DNA of 64,000 nt from Cycas panzhihuaensis (taxonomy: Eukaryota > Cycadophyta). The notes below the pieces were generated by a model. It was not told the DNA's origin. It did no database searches and saw only the letters and a program-made list of their open reading frames with translations. The stretch spans positions 12,710,001 through 12,774,000 of the forward strand of contig CM041465.1 of NCBI GenBank assembly GCA_023213395.1, written 5' to 3'. Numbering within the stretch: the first letter of the stretch is position 1; every line of letters begins with the position of its first letter. Positions 1 to 11,695 of this stretch are shown here, piece after piece. A program made the translations under genes and the position numbers.

Positions 1-1399
1 GTCATCCTTCTTTGCCTATTAGTCAATTAAAGAACACATCATCAAGACATACCTAATCCCAACCTTAAAAATATGCTAGTAACCTCATATGTAACAAGCA
101 CCTTATTACCTCAAATCACCATTTTTATTGTCCTTAAATTTGCCTTATCATTCCCATAAATCTCCTTCACATAAATCACATTCCAAAGAGCATTAAGTTG
201 CCATATGCCATCCAACTCACTCATGCAAACACATGAACTATCACTTTATCACCACACTATGGCATTGTCACAATAACTTTCTCATATAAACACATGTAAG
301 AAAGAACTCAAATTGTCATTAATCAGTCACCATCATGCATCTCAAATCACTAATAGAATTCCAAATACATTAACATCAACATGACTTAATATCATCTCAA
401 AAAGTACTCTCCCATGTATAACACATGCAAGAGATCCTTAAATAGTCACCTCATATTGCACCATCACCTAACTTATTTTCTCATGTAAATTACATACAAG
501 AAATCTTATAATCACCTCATCGCACCCATTAATCATGTCATTTCTTGCCTATAAACTTTCTCATATAAATACATATAAGAAAGCATCATATCCATGCCTC
601 AAATATTGTCAACAAATCACCATCATACAACAAACTCATGCTTAATTCATTATCAAAATAAGACCCTTTTAATAAATGAAAAAATACATCATTAATATCC
701 ACAAGTATCACCTCATTCACACCATCATTTAAAAGTATCATCTTTCCAATAACATATATGTATAATAAATATATTGGGCCCCAAGAGTAATGGTTTTGTT
801 GCCAAGAAAAGTATAATATGAAACCCTTAAATTCTCAAAAAACTTATTTCTAGAAAAAATATAGCTCAAAAATATATAAAATATGTATGGAAATGATAGC
901 CTCTAAAATACAATTCCAACAGTTTAGACGAAATTGAATTCTAAAATCTAGATCAAAAGTTATGCCCTTTTTAAGAATTTCACAATTAGGGTTTCTAGGG
1001 ACTGTAATAGTACCTTTTGATAAACTACTAGTAACCTTTTGATTTGAACTTTGATGAAACTTAAACCACTTCCATTAGAAATTAAATTGAAAAATACATA
1101 GAATAAAAAAACTGTAGCTAAATTTATGGCTCTTTAAAGTTGTGGTTACAGATCTATCTCAAAAATATGGCAATTGAAAAAAATAGGCTAAAATTAATTC
1201 TGCTATAATGTTTGTACTTTCACTCCAAAATCTATAATGTAGCCACTCAAATTTTATAGAATGAGCCATTTTGTCTCAATTTTGCCATTACTTTTTAGAA
1301 ATTTTAATATTTATTCTCTCAAATATGCTTTCAACCCTTGATGGCACCTCCTGAATCACTGCTTTGATACCGAATAAAAACACCTCTCTCAACCTAGGT
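1..1399. other. AT-rich unassigned DNA, probably internal part of a minus-strand LTR element
   Basis: No coding region is recognisable on either strand. The right end abuts a reverse-complement primer-binding site at 1400, so at least the last several hundred bases should be the 5' leader of a minus-strand LTR retrotransposon; this is inference from position. The first 600 bases contain a recurring short inverted motif, listed separately. A short open frame at 1288-1470 crosses the primer site and LTR edge and is not a gene. Confidence 0.4.
277..584. repeat. Recurring imperfect palindromic motif (4 copies)
   Basis: Variants of a 28-30 base motif of the form CTTTCTCATATAAA...CATGTAAGAAAG occur at about 277-304, 405-434, 475-504 and 555-584. 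Each is roughly self-complementary (CTTTCT at the left, AGAAAG or AGAGA at the right). Spacing is irregular (about 130, 70 and 80 bases), so this is a degenerate repeat cluster rather than a clean tandem array. No function is apparent. Confidence 0.55.
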
Positions 1400-1638
1400 G
1401 CTCTGATACCATGTTGGAAAATCAAACCTGTAATAAGATAATATTCACAAATAAAAATAAACACCTCCAAGATTGAATGGTGCCCTTAAGGTACCTCAAA
1501 TTATATTAACAAAACATCCTTACAATAGATATTATATATGATACATTATGTGTGCATTTATAATATATGACATGATAATGAGAGCGGGACCCACTTGCAT
1601 GTGGGTTAAAATAAATGTGCATTACTAATATTCCAACA
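1400..1638 (-). mobile_element. 5' LTR and primer-binding site of a minus-strand LTR retrotransposon
   Basis: Bases 1400-1411 (GCTCTGATACCA) are the exact reverse complement of the initiator Met-tRNA primer site TGGTATCAGAGC. They abut a 227-bp segment, 1412-1638, that opens TGTTGGAA and closes TTCCAACA, a perfect 8-bp terminal inverted repeat typical of an LTR. This orders LTR, primer site and body on the minus strand, with the body running left out of the window. The LTR right edge is exactly where repeat copy A begins, so the element inserted into that repeat. The copia or gypsy class cannot be told without pol. Confidence 0.85.
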
Positions 1639-2725
1639 TCCAATAGGTCCCATATGGTTGGGATAAGGTAGAACGAACGGGATAGATGGAGAGACCTAAG
1701 GCATGCTTGGTCATGAAATGGTCACTTGTAGTATAGAGGTAAGTAGGATAGGTTGTGGAATTTAGTAGATGGGTTGAGAAGCCATTTAAGAAAACTTAAC
1801 CCCCATCCCATATGAGGGATTAATGTGGGAAGGAGTGATGGTTATGTATTAGGTAGGTAGGACCATGGACTAAGCCATCATCTAGGGTATAGAGTGGGGT
1901 TGTGTGGATTGAGTTAGGGGAGAGATAGTGGAAAACAAGGCTAAGGCATTAAAAAGTAGGTATAAGACCTAAGCAAGGGTAGATTCCCTTATTGTTGCTA
2001 CAATATGGGCCCTTAGAATTACCACAATATCCCATAGAGGGGTATGGGTCTAATCAAAGGTATAGATGTACTCACCCTAATGGCTTTAATTGAATGAGAA
2101 TGAGTGGCAATTTAAGAGCCTAGGTGGGTTCTTAATAGGGATGTCCCCTATGACATGGGTATGAGACCTAATCAAGTTTTGATAAAACCCATTAGCCTTA
2201 TAGGTCTAAAATGAGTAGTAGCATGCAACCTCTTGAAAGGCTAGATTAGATGGATATAGACCGACAGGTTAGGAGGAATCATAGGCATAAGGTTGGTATA
2301 GATCCTAAGATCATTCAAATAAGAATTAATTAACCATAGGTAACTCATGGTCACTTACAGGAATGGGTGAGTAGTGAAATTTAAGATCAAATAGTGGGAG
2401 GGATTGTAGGCAATGGGAAAATCATCGCATGTAGGAAGCAACCAAAGTCATATGAATGGAGTAAGGATGTAAGCATTAAAAATCCTTATACGCATCAAAT
2501 CAAATAAATTCCCTAAACTTGAAGGGTAAAGATAAAGGAGATAAAGTGGTAAATATTTATTAATGATAAGTTGAATACCAACTAGAGAGTCCCTGCTATG
2601 ATTGCCAATGAATACAAGCCATCAAGAAGATGAACATATAAAATAACCAAATAATGAAACCTTAAGGTATTGTAAGGTCCTGTGAGGTAGGGTGTAAGCA
2701 AATACCCCTTATAAGGTGCTCATGT
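1639..2725 (-). pseudogene. gag: Degenerate Ty3/gypsy gag N-terminal region and leader (copy A, minus arm)
   Basis: Read on the minus strand, this segment matches the plus-strand gag of the same block and the minus arm of copy B (35,468-36,550). No frame is open for long. The 5' (right) end near 2700-2725 holds the same leader landmark as copy B (GTAAGGTCCTGTGAGGTAGG against GTAAGGTCATGTAAGGTGGG). The gag of this family lies upstream of the capsid core, so no catalytic residues are expected here. The LTR element ending at 1638 truncates it. Confidence 0.6.
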
Positions 2726-5700
2726 GCCTCTTGGGAATAAGTATAAGACTTAGAACATGTTTTTTAATGGCTAATTAGTAGCTGAAAGGGCAACAAAAAT
2801 GGGTGTGTATAAGCTTGACATGGATAAGAAGGGGGTAGTAACCTATGGTAGACTAATTGTAAATCACTCTTAATACAACTATATGTTTTTATAGTTCTCT
2901 ACATATAATAAATATTCCTACTAGCATGTATATTATAGCCTCACAAGTTTGAGGACTTGTAATAATATGATCCTCTCTTTAGCCCAGCCCTTAATGTAAG
3001 CTATCAATCCTATTTTAGATGTGAAGAAATGCAATATAATATGTGATGAAAAGAACAGAACACTCTTGTTCCTTTTGGATTATATCTTTTCTTTAAGGTG
3101 AAAACTATGTTTTATAAGGTAAGGAATGGAGGAGAAGGAAAGAGATGCCACCCAAATATGTAAGAATTAAATAATCCTATTCCTTCTTTACTTCTATCCT
3201 TTTTTCTTTCTTTTTTAAGGGAAAGAGAAACATAAATATGAAAAAGAAACCTACTCTTTCCTCTTTTCTCTAGAGGAAGAAAGGAAACTAGAATAAAAGA
3301 AAATATACTTTTTTTTTTTGTTTCATGAAAAAGAAAGTGAAATGGGGTACCTAGAATAATGCTTGGTTTATCATGCAGTGTCTCTATGAACCCCTTTTTC
3401 TTTTTGATTTGTTAAAGTAGTTCTCAAATATGGTTAAGCAAACATGATATTTATATCCTAAAATTCTAAGAAAATCTAGTAACATTTTAACTTTCTAGAT
3501 CATAGTATGACAAAAAAATATTTTTTGATTAAACCTCAAAATATAGAGAATATCTTAACAACATAAAATTGAACTTACTTTAAACTTTAGGAGCTTTTGG
3601 TGAAAATCTAGTAGCATTTTGGCTACTTAATAGGTAGTCTATCAAATGAGGGTAAAGCATGTAGATGATAAGAATAGGAAGAAGGGTTTAGAATCACTCC
3701 TGAGTCTTCCAAAACCTAAAGCAACATAAATAGACTCCACCTTCAAGATCAAATGAATAAAAAACACCAAAAATACACCACAACTATGGAAATATATGTT
3801 AAAAAATGCTAAAATGTGACTATCCAAAGCACATAAGCCAATAACTTAGTGGGGGAGGAGATATGAGGCTTAAAAAATGGCTCTTATATCTCCCAATATT
3901 AAGACTAAGTAGGTAGTATTTGGTTGTGATTTCTCCTTATAAGGTAAATTAATTGATGGATAAAAAACAAGCAAGTGGAGATGTAAAATAAAGATACAAC
4001 TAAAATGAAATGAGAAGAGTAATACTCAACTCATTCAAATTGAAGGCAATAAATAACTACAAAATTAACTTACTAATGGAGTATGGGATGATGATTACCT
4101 CCTACCAAATGGTGAAGATAAGGCTAATGATATAAAATTTCTAACTAAAAGATGCTCTAACACACTAGGAAGGTGGTCTCTAAGCTAGAAAGAAATGTAT
4201 GTAGTTGATCAAGGCAAACTCCAAATTCTAGTAGAATTTTGGTAGCATAATGGTAGTACCTTCATGCAAACACTTAACCTCTCCTTCCAATAAGAAAAAA
4301 GAGAGGTTAAATAGATGAAGGTGAGGGTGGTATGACTAGTTTTTAGCTGATGCTATAGGTGAAAATAATGGATCTAAATGCATAGGTCTTACCAATGGAT
4401 TTGTCTCAAAACTATATGGAATTGAATATTTTTGATATGACAAGGCTTATTGGGGTTGATAAAATTGGTATACAAAGATCTATAGTGAATAAATAGCATC
4501 CTAAGACTAAATAAGTACAATACATATAATATCTATCACCCTTGGATAGGTGAAAATTGTACCATGAAGTCTTTTGTAGCACTATGAATGATATTACAAT
4601 ACTACAAAGAACTTCATGGTACCAATTTTCTTTGGTAAAATAATAATTTACTGCCTAAAAAATATAACAAATAGATAATAATCAATATAATGAGTAGGAA
4701 CAAGCATACAATGGATAAAAAAATAAGGAAAATAATGAGATATAAGGCAAAAATAAAGATAAAATAAGGGGAGCAATAGAAAAATGAGATGAACAACAAA
4801 GTAAAATGAATCAATATGGCCTTGCAAGGGCATTAAAAAACCTTTTAAAACTTGCCAATCTAAATGGATAAGTTGAATGGCTATTGACCAAAGTCAAACT
4901 CATTATCGACTAAGAAAATAGTATGGCCTACTAACCTAATAAGTAAATAAGACATACATTTATAATCTAGTGATATAACATGGTAAATAATGAACAATAT
5001 AAAGAAGTGTATGCATATCTTCACTTACTTATTGCCATGATGTTTATGTCATTCTTAGTAGCCAAGAAACACCTTCTTTCCACTAAATAGTGGGGGCAAC
5101 TAACTTTCTACCTAGGTGTTATTACTAGATGAGAGAGGTTGTCTTATGCTTTTGGGTATTTAGCCTCGAACAAGTAGTTAGAGGGTGCCTATCCTTATCA
5201 CATACTAAAACATGGGGCATATATAGTCAAGTGAACTTTATTTCTCCTATTGAGATTGGTGAACTCTTTCTTCCTTCACCTTCTTATAACTTGAGGTTTA
5301 TTGTAATTAGATATGATCATTACTAAGACACTCTTACATGTGAGATCCATCACTAGTATTGGCAAGTCCCCATTAACTTATCCATGATTAGATCTATCAT
5401 ATGGTCTTAATTCCTTTAGACCTCTTACTCTAGGTAGTCCTTTCCTTGTCTCTTACATTGAGTCTATCACTTTAGGTTATTTAGGAGTTATGGGGTTAAG
5501 ATAGGTCAATCAACTTAGGGGGTTGTAGTTTCCATAGTATAGGCATATAATAACATAGGAGTTGTAGGTATTTGTGCTTGATCGACCCCCTTATACTAGA
5601 AGGATATTGGTATGTTATTTGGTCCTTCCAAGGATGCTAGCATTAGGTTGATTGATATTATCTTAGTTGTTGTTACTATTGCATTCATCTCTTCTTTATT

Positions 5701-5880
5701 AGTCAATACACATCTACTTCATTTACCTACTTGCACTATACTATTTTCTAATTTAATACAATTAGTATAGTTCTTTAATTTTTACTTTCACCTTCTCCTA
5801 GCATATTGTACATGGCTATAGGTTGCCCTTAGTCTTAGATGATCAATTAAGTGTTATCCATCCCTATAGTTATTTATATA
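2726..5880. other. LTR-like non-coding centre of repeat copy A
   Basis: About 3.15 kb between the two opposed leader regions. It corresponds to 36,551-40,270 in copy B, where it is longer because of a 324-bp insertion and a 183-bp duplication. It has homopurine and homopyrimidine patches (about 3100-3330) and one strong hairpin, and no credible coding region. By position it should contain the 5' LTR of each opposed gypsy arm, but I could not fix LTR ends. Confidence 0.5.
4553..4629. repeat. Near-perfect 27-28 bp stem hairpin, conserved in copy B
   Basis: Left arm 4553-4579 and right arm 4602-4629 are reverse complements with about one gap and one or two mismatches, around the core TACCATGAAGT/ACTTCATGGTA, with a 22-base loop. 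The same hairpin recurs at 38,953-39,023. Pairing has survived while the flanks diverged, which may be chance or may mark a folded RNA element in the LTR or leader. Confidence 0.75.
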
Positions 5881-7980
5881 AAATGCACAAGCACCTCATA
5901 GGAGGCATATACTCATGCTATCACTCACACAAGTCCCCCTTTCTCTTCAAGCTAATTCTAAGGAAGTGCTTTGCATGTCTTCTCCTCTTGCTTGACTGCA
6001 TTCACTAGTGACTATACTTACAAACTTGCTAGTAGGGTGTTGACTTTAAACTACTTCGTTATCTCCCTTTCCTCTACTTTATTTTAGCCCTCTTAGTTAG
6101 AGCAAGGTTTTATTTATTTTCTGATGGTTTACTATGAGGATTTCTCATACTTTCCCCTTACTTTTAGAACCTAGGTCCATTTCACCCCTTCCCTCCATTC
6201 TTTCCCCCATTCTCTTTCATATTTTCCTCTCATATGTAATGGTGTCCCCATAACATTTCAGGCCTTTCCCTATCTAAACCTTATTTAATTAGTCTACTTA
6301 CTTCCTTGAATGATGAGCAATCTTTAATGGTGTACCAACCTCCTCCTAAGTGGTCCCAATACCCCTTCTATTCTTATCCATTATATTATCCCTAATACCA
6401 TTACCAATCATATGATCTATATTAGGATTATGCCCAAGATTAGTTCTAGTATACTAATTATCAACCTCCCTACTATCCTTATCAAGAAGATGTTGACCAT
6501 GCCTATAAGACCTATGAGGCTAAAAGGTTTTATCAAAACCATATAGACTCACCCACGCATGTGATTGGAGCTACTTAGCCCTAAGATCCTTGTCAAGCCC
6601 TTAATCCATTAGCTCAAAGATTTTCCTTCACCATACCCAAGATAATGAGTAAGTTTTAGATCTGTTCCAAACCTAAAATATAGTTTGTGATATTGTGATA
6701 ACCCTAAGTTCTTAGTTCAAGGTAGCTATAAGAGATACTACTCCTACTTGGGCATGTTGCTTAGTTTCTAGCACCCTTACCTTTACCTTGCCAATCCTAA
6801 CTCCAACTTTATCTAGCTAGCCTCAAGCCATCTCTTAAATAGTTTCCCAAGTTATCCCTCAACCCACCTAGCCTTAGTTGATAGTTACCTAATCTATAGG
6901 GCCTTCACTTAGAGTAGTCTCTTAACCTTCACTAGATATATCCCAACTTGGGCCCTCTATTCCCTCTTTTATTCCTCCATAAGTTAGCATTCATACTTTT
7001 ATTCCCTAGTTGAGTGCTACTTGGATGCCTTTCTTTATCCCACCACATCCTTATTTCATAGGACATGATGGGTCCCTCACCCTCCTCCTCATCAATACTA
7101 GCCTAATTCATCCATTTTCATCCCTCATGACTACATTACTTATTAGTGGGGGAAAGTCAAGCCTTATCCTTTAATGGATATAGGGTTGTCCATTTAATTA
7201 GAGGCCCATATAAGAAAAACCCTTTGCCTTATCCTTCATTGTATTTTACCCTAGCTTATTAGTCTATCATACCTTAAGCTACTCTAACCTATTAGGTGCC
7301 ACCCACCTAGGCTTACCAAGCCTAACCTACTCCTCTTCTTATCCTACCTTATGTTTAGTTCCTTATGGAGCTATCATATAAGGTCATATATATTATCATC
7401 CCTACCCCACTCTATATAGAGATTTTGGCTATGTATGCCCACCTCCTCATGGACCTTGCCCCTATGCCTGAGTAGTAGCTTCATATATGGTTGGGGGCAT
7501 CCCTTAACCAAGTCCTTAATACCATTCCTACTAATAAGGGTATGCCCATTATGGTACACCCTAAACCTAACTAATCTATTAGCATCAATTTTCTTATGCA
7601 CCTTAACCTAGGGCACATCCCTCCATTAATTATAGGACTAGTCTCTTTTTGTTGAAAGATTAAGAACCAACTTACCTCCCCATCCTCCTAAAGTGCCTGA
7701 GTTTAGGTTTACTTCAACCTAAGACCTTATCAATCATGTCCATGCATTTTCCATGGTGTGCATTAACTATTAGCCCTAGTTAGAAAATCCTATTAGGTAT
7801 TGGGCACATGCCTTGTGAGACTCCTTATCATTCATCCTACTTAATTGGATCTCCCTCCCATGCCAACTCACTCCAAGTATCCTCCTTATATCTCAAGGAG
7901 TAATCTTAATATCACCTATCCCTCAGACTCTAAATCCACTATTTAAAGGTATCCAAAAATTTATAAAGTCCTATAATATC
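5881..7980 (+). pseudogene. gag: Degenerate Ty3/gypsy leader and gag (copy A, plus arm)
   Basis: The leader at about 5880-6050 matches the leader of element C near 55,270-55,330. The gag starts around 6180. In the frame beginning at 6333 about 100 codons read as a Tyr/Gln/Pro-rich low-complexity segment interrupted by about six TAA/TAG codons. At 7170-7240 it matches the Gly/Pro-rich segment of C near 56,340-56,410, and at 7680-7790 the start of the C capsid-like region near 56,690-56,780. Decay prevents any product. Homology is lost after about 7900. Confidence 0.65.
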
Positions 7981-8332
7981 TTGTATTCAATCATTAATTG
8001 GATGAAACAACTGACCCTGTCAAGTCCACATTGTCCTAATATCTACAAATTAACTATTAAAAGATAATTAATAATGGGGCCTATGGCCAATCATCATTCT
8101 CTTGAGTCTTTGATCTCTAGAGTGGCTACATCATAGGAGATCAAATCAGGTTAGATCAAATATTTTTTATTTTATTTTCTATTTTTTAATCAAGTTAACT
8201 TCTCTAAAAAAAGGTAATTTTATAGTAAAAAATGTAACTTCATAGTGAAAAATATAGTTTTACAGATAAGAATATGAATTATCACTTCAAAAATATAATT
8301 TTCTAAAGTGCTTGATTTTGAAATCATGTTTT
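7981..8332. other. Unassigned AT-rich DNA left of the copia insertion
   Basis: No coding or repeat signature is recognised. It is the left target flank of copia element E1; the matching right flank begins at 17,910. The five bases before the LTR (GTTTT) and after the far LTR (GATTT) agree at four of five positions, so the target duplication is only imperfectly visible. Confidence 0.5.
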
Positions 8333-8531
8333 TGTTGAATTCTACAAGAACACGAAAAACTCTAAGATATAAAATGGTATCATACGATACCTTCCAATAA
8401 AATTAGATGAAAAGATATAACGTACAATATATTTATATACCCATTAAATGGGAGAAAAAATAATTATTTGTAGGCTAACCAAACTACTAAGAAGTTATGC
8501 ATAAATGTGTATTATATTTTATTTTCTAACA
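8333..8531 (-). repeat. 3' LTR of copia E1
   Basis: A 199-bp repeat opening TGTTGAATTCTACAAG and ending TTCTAACA on the plus strand. It pairs with the 198-bp copy at 17,712-17,909, with substitutions spread throughout. The adjoining purine-rich tract (minus strand) at 8532-8543 identifies this as the 3' LTR. Confidence 0.9.
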
Positions 8532-8559
8532 CTTCCTCATAATGCACATTTGGTAAAAC

Positions 8560-9999
8560 TCCCAAACCTTCTTTGAATTTGTGATGTTTGATTTTTTATA
8601 GTGCCTTCATAAATATGTTCACAATTTGATCCTATGTTCTGCAATGGATGAACTCAATCTAACCTTCTTAAACTAGCTCTTGAATGTAGTGGTGTTTAAT
8701 CTTGATATTCATTGTCCTTACATGTAAGACTCAATTTTTTGATATTTGAACTATACTATGATTGTCACAATGAATCACAGTAGGACCATTCTATTTTTAA
8801 TGTAGATCCTCAAGTAATCTTATAATCCAAACTGGTTCTCAGCTTGTTGCTTCAACTGCCTTGTATTTTACTTCTACTGTAGATAATGACATAATAGGTT
8901 ATTTTTTTGTATTCCAAGATATTGTTGTTAAACTAATGTTGAACACATAACCTACAATAGATTTCTTGTATTTTATGTCATTAGCCTAGTCTACATTAGA
9001 ATAACCAACCAAACTACATTAATTTAAAGAATTATAGAGAACGCCATGATCAATTATTCCTTTAATTTATCTGAGAATTCTCTTTGTAGCATTCAAGTGT
9101 TCTTGCTTAGGATTTGCCATGAACCTTGAATTCAAATTCACTGCATATTCTATATCTAGCCTTATATTAGTTAAGTAAATAATATTTCCAATCAATTGAT
9201 GATATAGAGTGGGATCAACTAATGTGGATTCTTCATGTTGATATAGTTTTAATCCAACTTCAATAGGAGTGGAGTAAGAAATATAATTATTCATGTTAAA
9301 TTTCCTTAAAATATCCATAGTATATTTGCTTTGTGATATATGAATTCCACTTTCATCTTGCCATACTTTAATTCCAAGGAAATAATGTAATTGCCCTAAA
9401 TTTGTCATCTCAATTTTAGAATTCATATCATCTCTAAATTCTTTGAGTAATTCATCATTATTACTAGTGTAAATTAAATCATCAACATAAACCACAACAA
9501 CTAGAATGGAGTTTTTGGTAGTTTTCACATATATATTTGAATATGATTTACTCCTTTGAAATTTATTATCCTGAAGATACTTGTTAATTATTGTGTACCA
9601 TTCTCTCAGTGCTTACTTTAATCTATATAGAGCCTTTTTAATTTATATACTAAATTTTTTTATTCCCTAACTTCAAAACCTTCTAGTTGGGAGACATAAA
9701 TTTCTTCATCAATATATCCATTAAGAAAGGTTGATTTAACATCCATCTAATAAACCTTCCAACCATGATGAGTAGATAAAGATATAATACTCCTGATTGT
9801 ATTCATTTTAGCAATAGGGGTAAAGTTTCTTCATAATCTATACATTCTTGTTGAGCATAATCCTTTGCAACTAGTCTAGCTTTGTATTTGTTAATTATAC
9901 CATCAGCCTTATACGTAGTCTTATATATCTATTTGGTTTTGATAACATTCTTACCAAGTAGTAACTTGAATAAATCCCATGTTTTATTTTGACTTAAAG
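8560..9999 (-). pseudogene. pol: Copia reverse transcriptase and RNase H (E1)
   Basis: The longest open piece, 9067-9528 on the minus strand, gives 153 residues with the copia reverse-transcriptase signature YVDD followed by the LGQLHYFLGI and YHQLIGNIIYLT motifs. The upstream part (9529-9990) continues the RT with KARLVAKDYAQQ-type sequence through several stops. RNase H lies in 8560-9066 and is heavily broken. The YVDD catalytic aspartates are kept, but the frame is interrupted on both sides. Confidence 0.9.
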
Positions 10000-11430
10000 C
10001 ATCATATTTTGCTTGCATTGCTTGAGACCATTCATTATTTTTTATAGTTTCTTCAAAAGTCTGAGGTTCATCTTTTTGCATCACTTAAGATATCAAAGAA
10101 TAATTAACTTTAGCCTATGATCTTATGAATCTTTTGTTAGAATCTAGGATATTTCCTAGATCATGGCTTTGTTGTTGGTTTGAACTTGTATCCTTCATCA
10201 TATTTGCATTTGTTCTACCTTCTAAAGACCCAACATCAATTATAACTTCGTTTCCTTTATCATCTTCAAATTTATATATACATTATTCATCAAAGATAAT
10301 ATCTTTATTCATAATTTTTTTTTTTTCAATTGGATCATATAATTTGTAGGCCTTTTGCTCACATGAATAACCTATAAACGTGCACTTGATACCTTTTCTT
10401 TCTAACTTTACTCTTTTCTAATTAGGAACATGAGCATATGCAACATAACCAAACATTCTTAAATTTCTTACATCGAGCTTCTTACCTCTCCATGCTTCTT
10501 CAGGAGTTAAATCCTTCAAGGCCTTATTTGGACTTCTATTTAATAAATACATAGTAGTATTTATTACTTTAGCCTAAAAAGAGTTATCTAACCTTTTTCC
10601 TTTTAGCATACATCTTGTCATTTCCATAACTGTCCTTGTCTTTCTTTTAGCTATATCATTTTTTTGAGGTATATAAGGAGTTGTGAATTATCTCCTTATC
10701 CTAACTTTACTATAAATTTTCTTAAAATCATTAGAGATAAACTCTCCCTTATTACTTAAATGGAGGATTTTCTATTTAAGTCCACTTTATCTTTAAGACA
10801 TAGCTCTAAACTATATAAATTTCAAGAATGTTCTTGATTTTTCTTTAAAAAAATACACCTAAAGTTTTCTTATGAAATCATCAACCAAAATCATGAAATA
10901 TCTTGCTTTTTAATATGAAAAATTCTTCATGGGCCCACATAAGTCAACATTTATTAATTCTAATGGAGCTTAAGATTGGAAATTAGATTCAGGAAAACTA
11001 TATCTATATTGTTTTCTATAAATACATCCTTCACAAACATCATTATCACTTTGAATATATGAGAGGCCTTTAACCATTTCATTCTTACTTAAGGTAATAA
11101 GACTACCATACTTCAAATGTCCATAACAAAGGTGCCATAGGATACTATCGCCATTAAATGCAATATTCAATGCACTATTTTGAGGACATAGAACTAATTT
11201 AAATAATCTATCTTCACTTATTTTCCCATTAGCAACCAAAGAAAATTTTCTTTCTTTGTCATACGTTTTGCATTCACCATTGTCAAATACTAACTTGTAT
11301 CTTTGCTCCATCATTTGGACAACTGACAACATTTTTTTTTTTTTTTAATTTGGGAAGAAGCAACATATTATGAACATCTCTGTTTTCTCTATTATTTATT
11401 TTAATGGAGATAGTTCCTTTTCTTTAAACT
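10000..11430 (-). pseudogene. pol: Copia integrase and GAG-pre-integrase region (E1), interrupted
   Basis: An open piece at 10,970-11,332 carries the GAG-pre-integrase motif (LWHLCYGHL followed by CEGCIYRKQ, the zinc-binding HHCC start of integrase). The integrase core and C-terminal region run down to about 10,000 in changing frames. Upstream, at 11,340-11,430, the protease/pre-integrase linker is cut by element F and resumes at 15,294, where the reading KVVFKDDNT matches the copia linker. Confidence 0.88.
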
Positions 11431-11435
11431 CCCTA

Positions 11436-11681
11436 TGTTATGAACCTCCTTAAGCAAAAAGCTTAATTAATTAATTAAATATCAGGTGCTATTGAACAGG
11501 CACAACCCTACATGAAAGGGCCTAAGGTGCATATAAAATTGGGCACCAATTGTAATTTAAATATCATATTTTTTTATCTTATCAATCAATCTTGGTTTAT
11601 TGACTACAACTTACTCCAGCGTTCTGGTGTGCTCTCTTACTCAATTCAGTTATCTTCACATTACGAACTGGGTTCGTAACA
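11436..11681 (+). repeat. 5' LTR of element F
   Basis: 246 bp, TG...CA ends with terminal inverted repeat TGTTATGAACC/GGTTCGTAACA. By eye I count 11 differences from the 3' LTR (about 4.5%), ten of them transitions. This makes it one of the younger insertions here and fits methyl-cytosine decay. Confidence 0.95.
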
Positions 11682-11683
11682 AG

Positions 11684-11695
11684 TGGTATCAGAGC
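11684..11695 (+). promoter_or_regulatory. Primer-binding site of element F
   Basis: TGGTATCAGAGC, a perfect complement of the 3' end of plant initiator Met-tRNA, two bases downstream of the 5' LTR end. It primes minus-strand DNA synthesis during retrotransposition. Confidence 0.95.

Larger units (their letters stand above)
1639..7980. mobile_element. Repeat copy A: head-to-head Ty3/gypsy gag arms around an LTR-like centre
   Basis: This block aligns by eye, in the same orientation, with 35,468-42,130 (copy B). Shared landmarks include the stretch starting GGATAGGTTGTGGAATTTAG near 1749 and 35,575. Within it, 1639-2725 is a gypsy gag remnant on the minus strand and 5881-7980 is the same gag on the plus strand. 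For example, the reverse complement of 2170-2205 matches 6505-6540 in most positions around the motif GACCTATRAGGCT. It is either two opposed elements or a composite unit. The left edge is cut by the LTR ending at 1638, and on the right it fades into unassigned sequence before 8333. Confidence 0.7.

Noticed and set aside
1361-1371. Second primer-site-like sequence (CTTTGATACCG)
   Set aside because: Only partial match, not adjacent to a TG...CA repeat; the true site is at 1400-1411.
4614-4833. Two overlapping hydrophobic open frames on the minus strand
   Set aside because: Low-complexity translations of AT-rich DNA overlapping each other and the conserved hairpin; not maintained in copy B.
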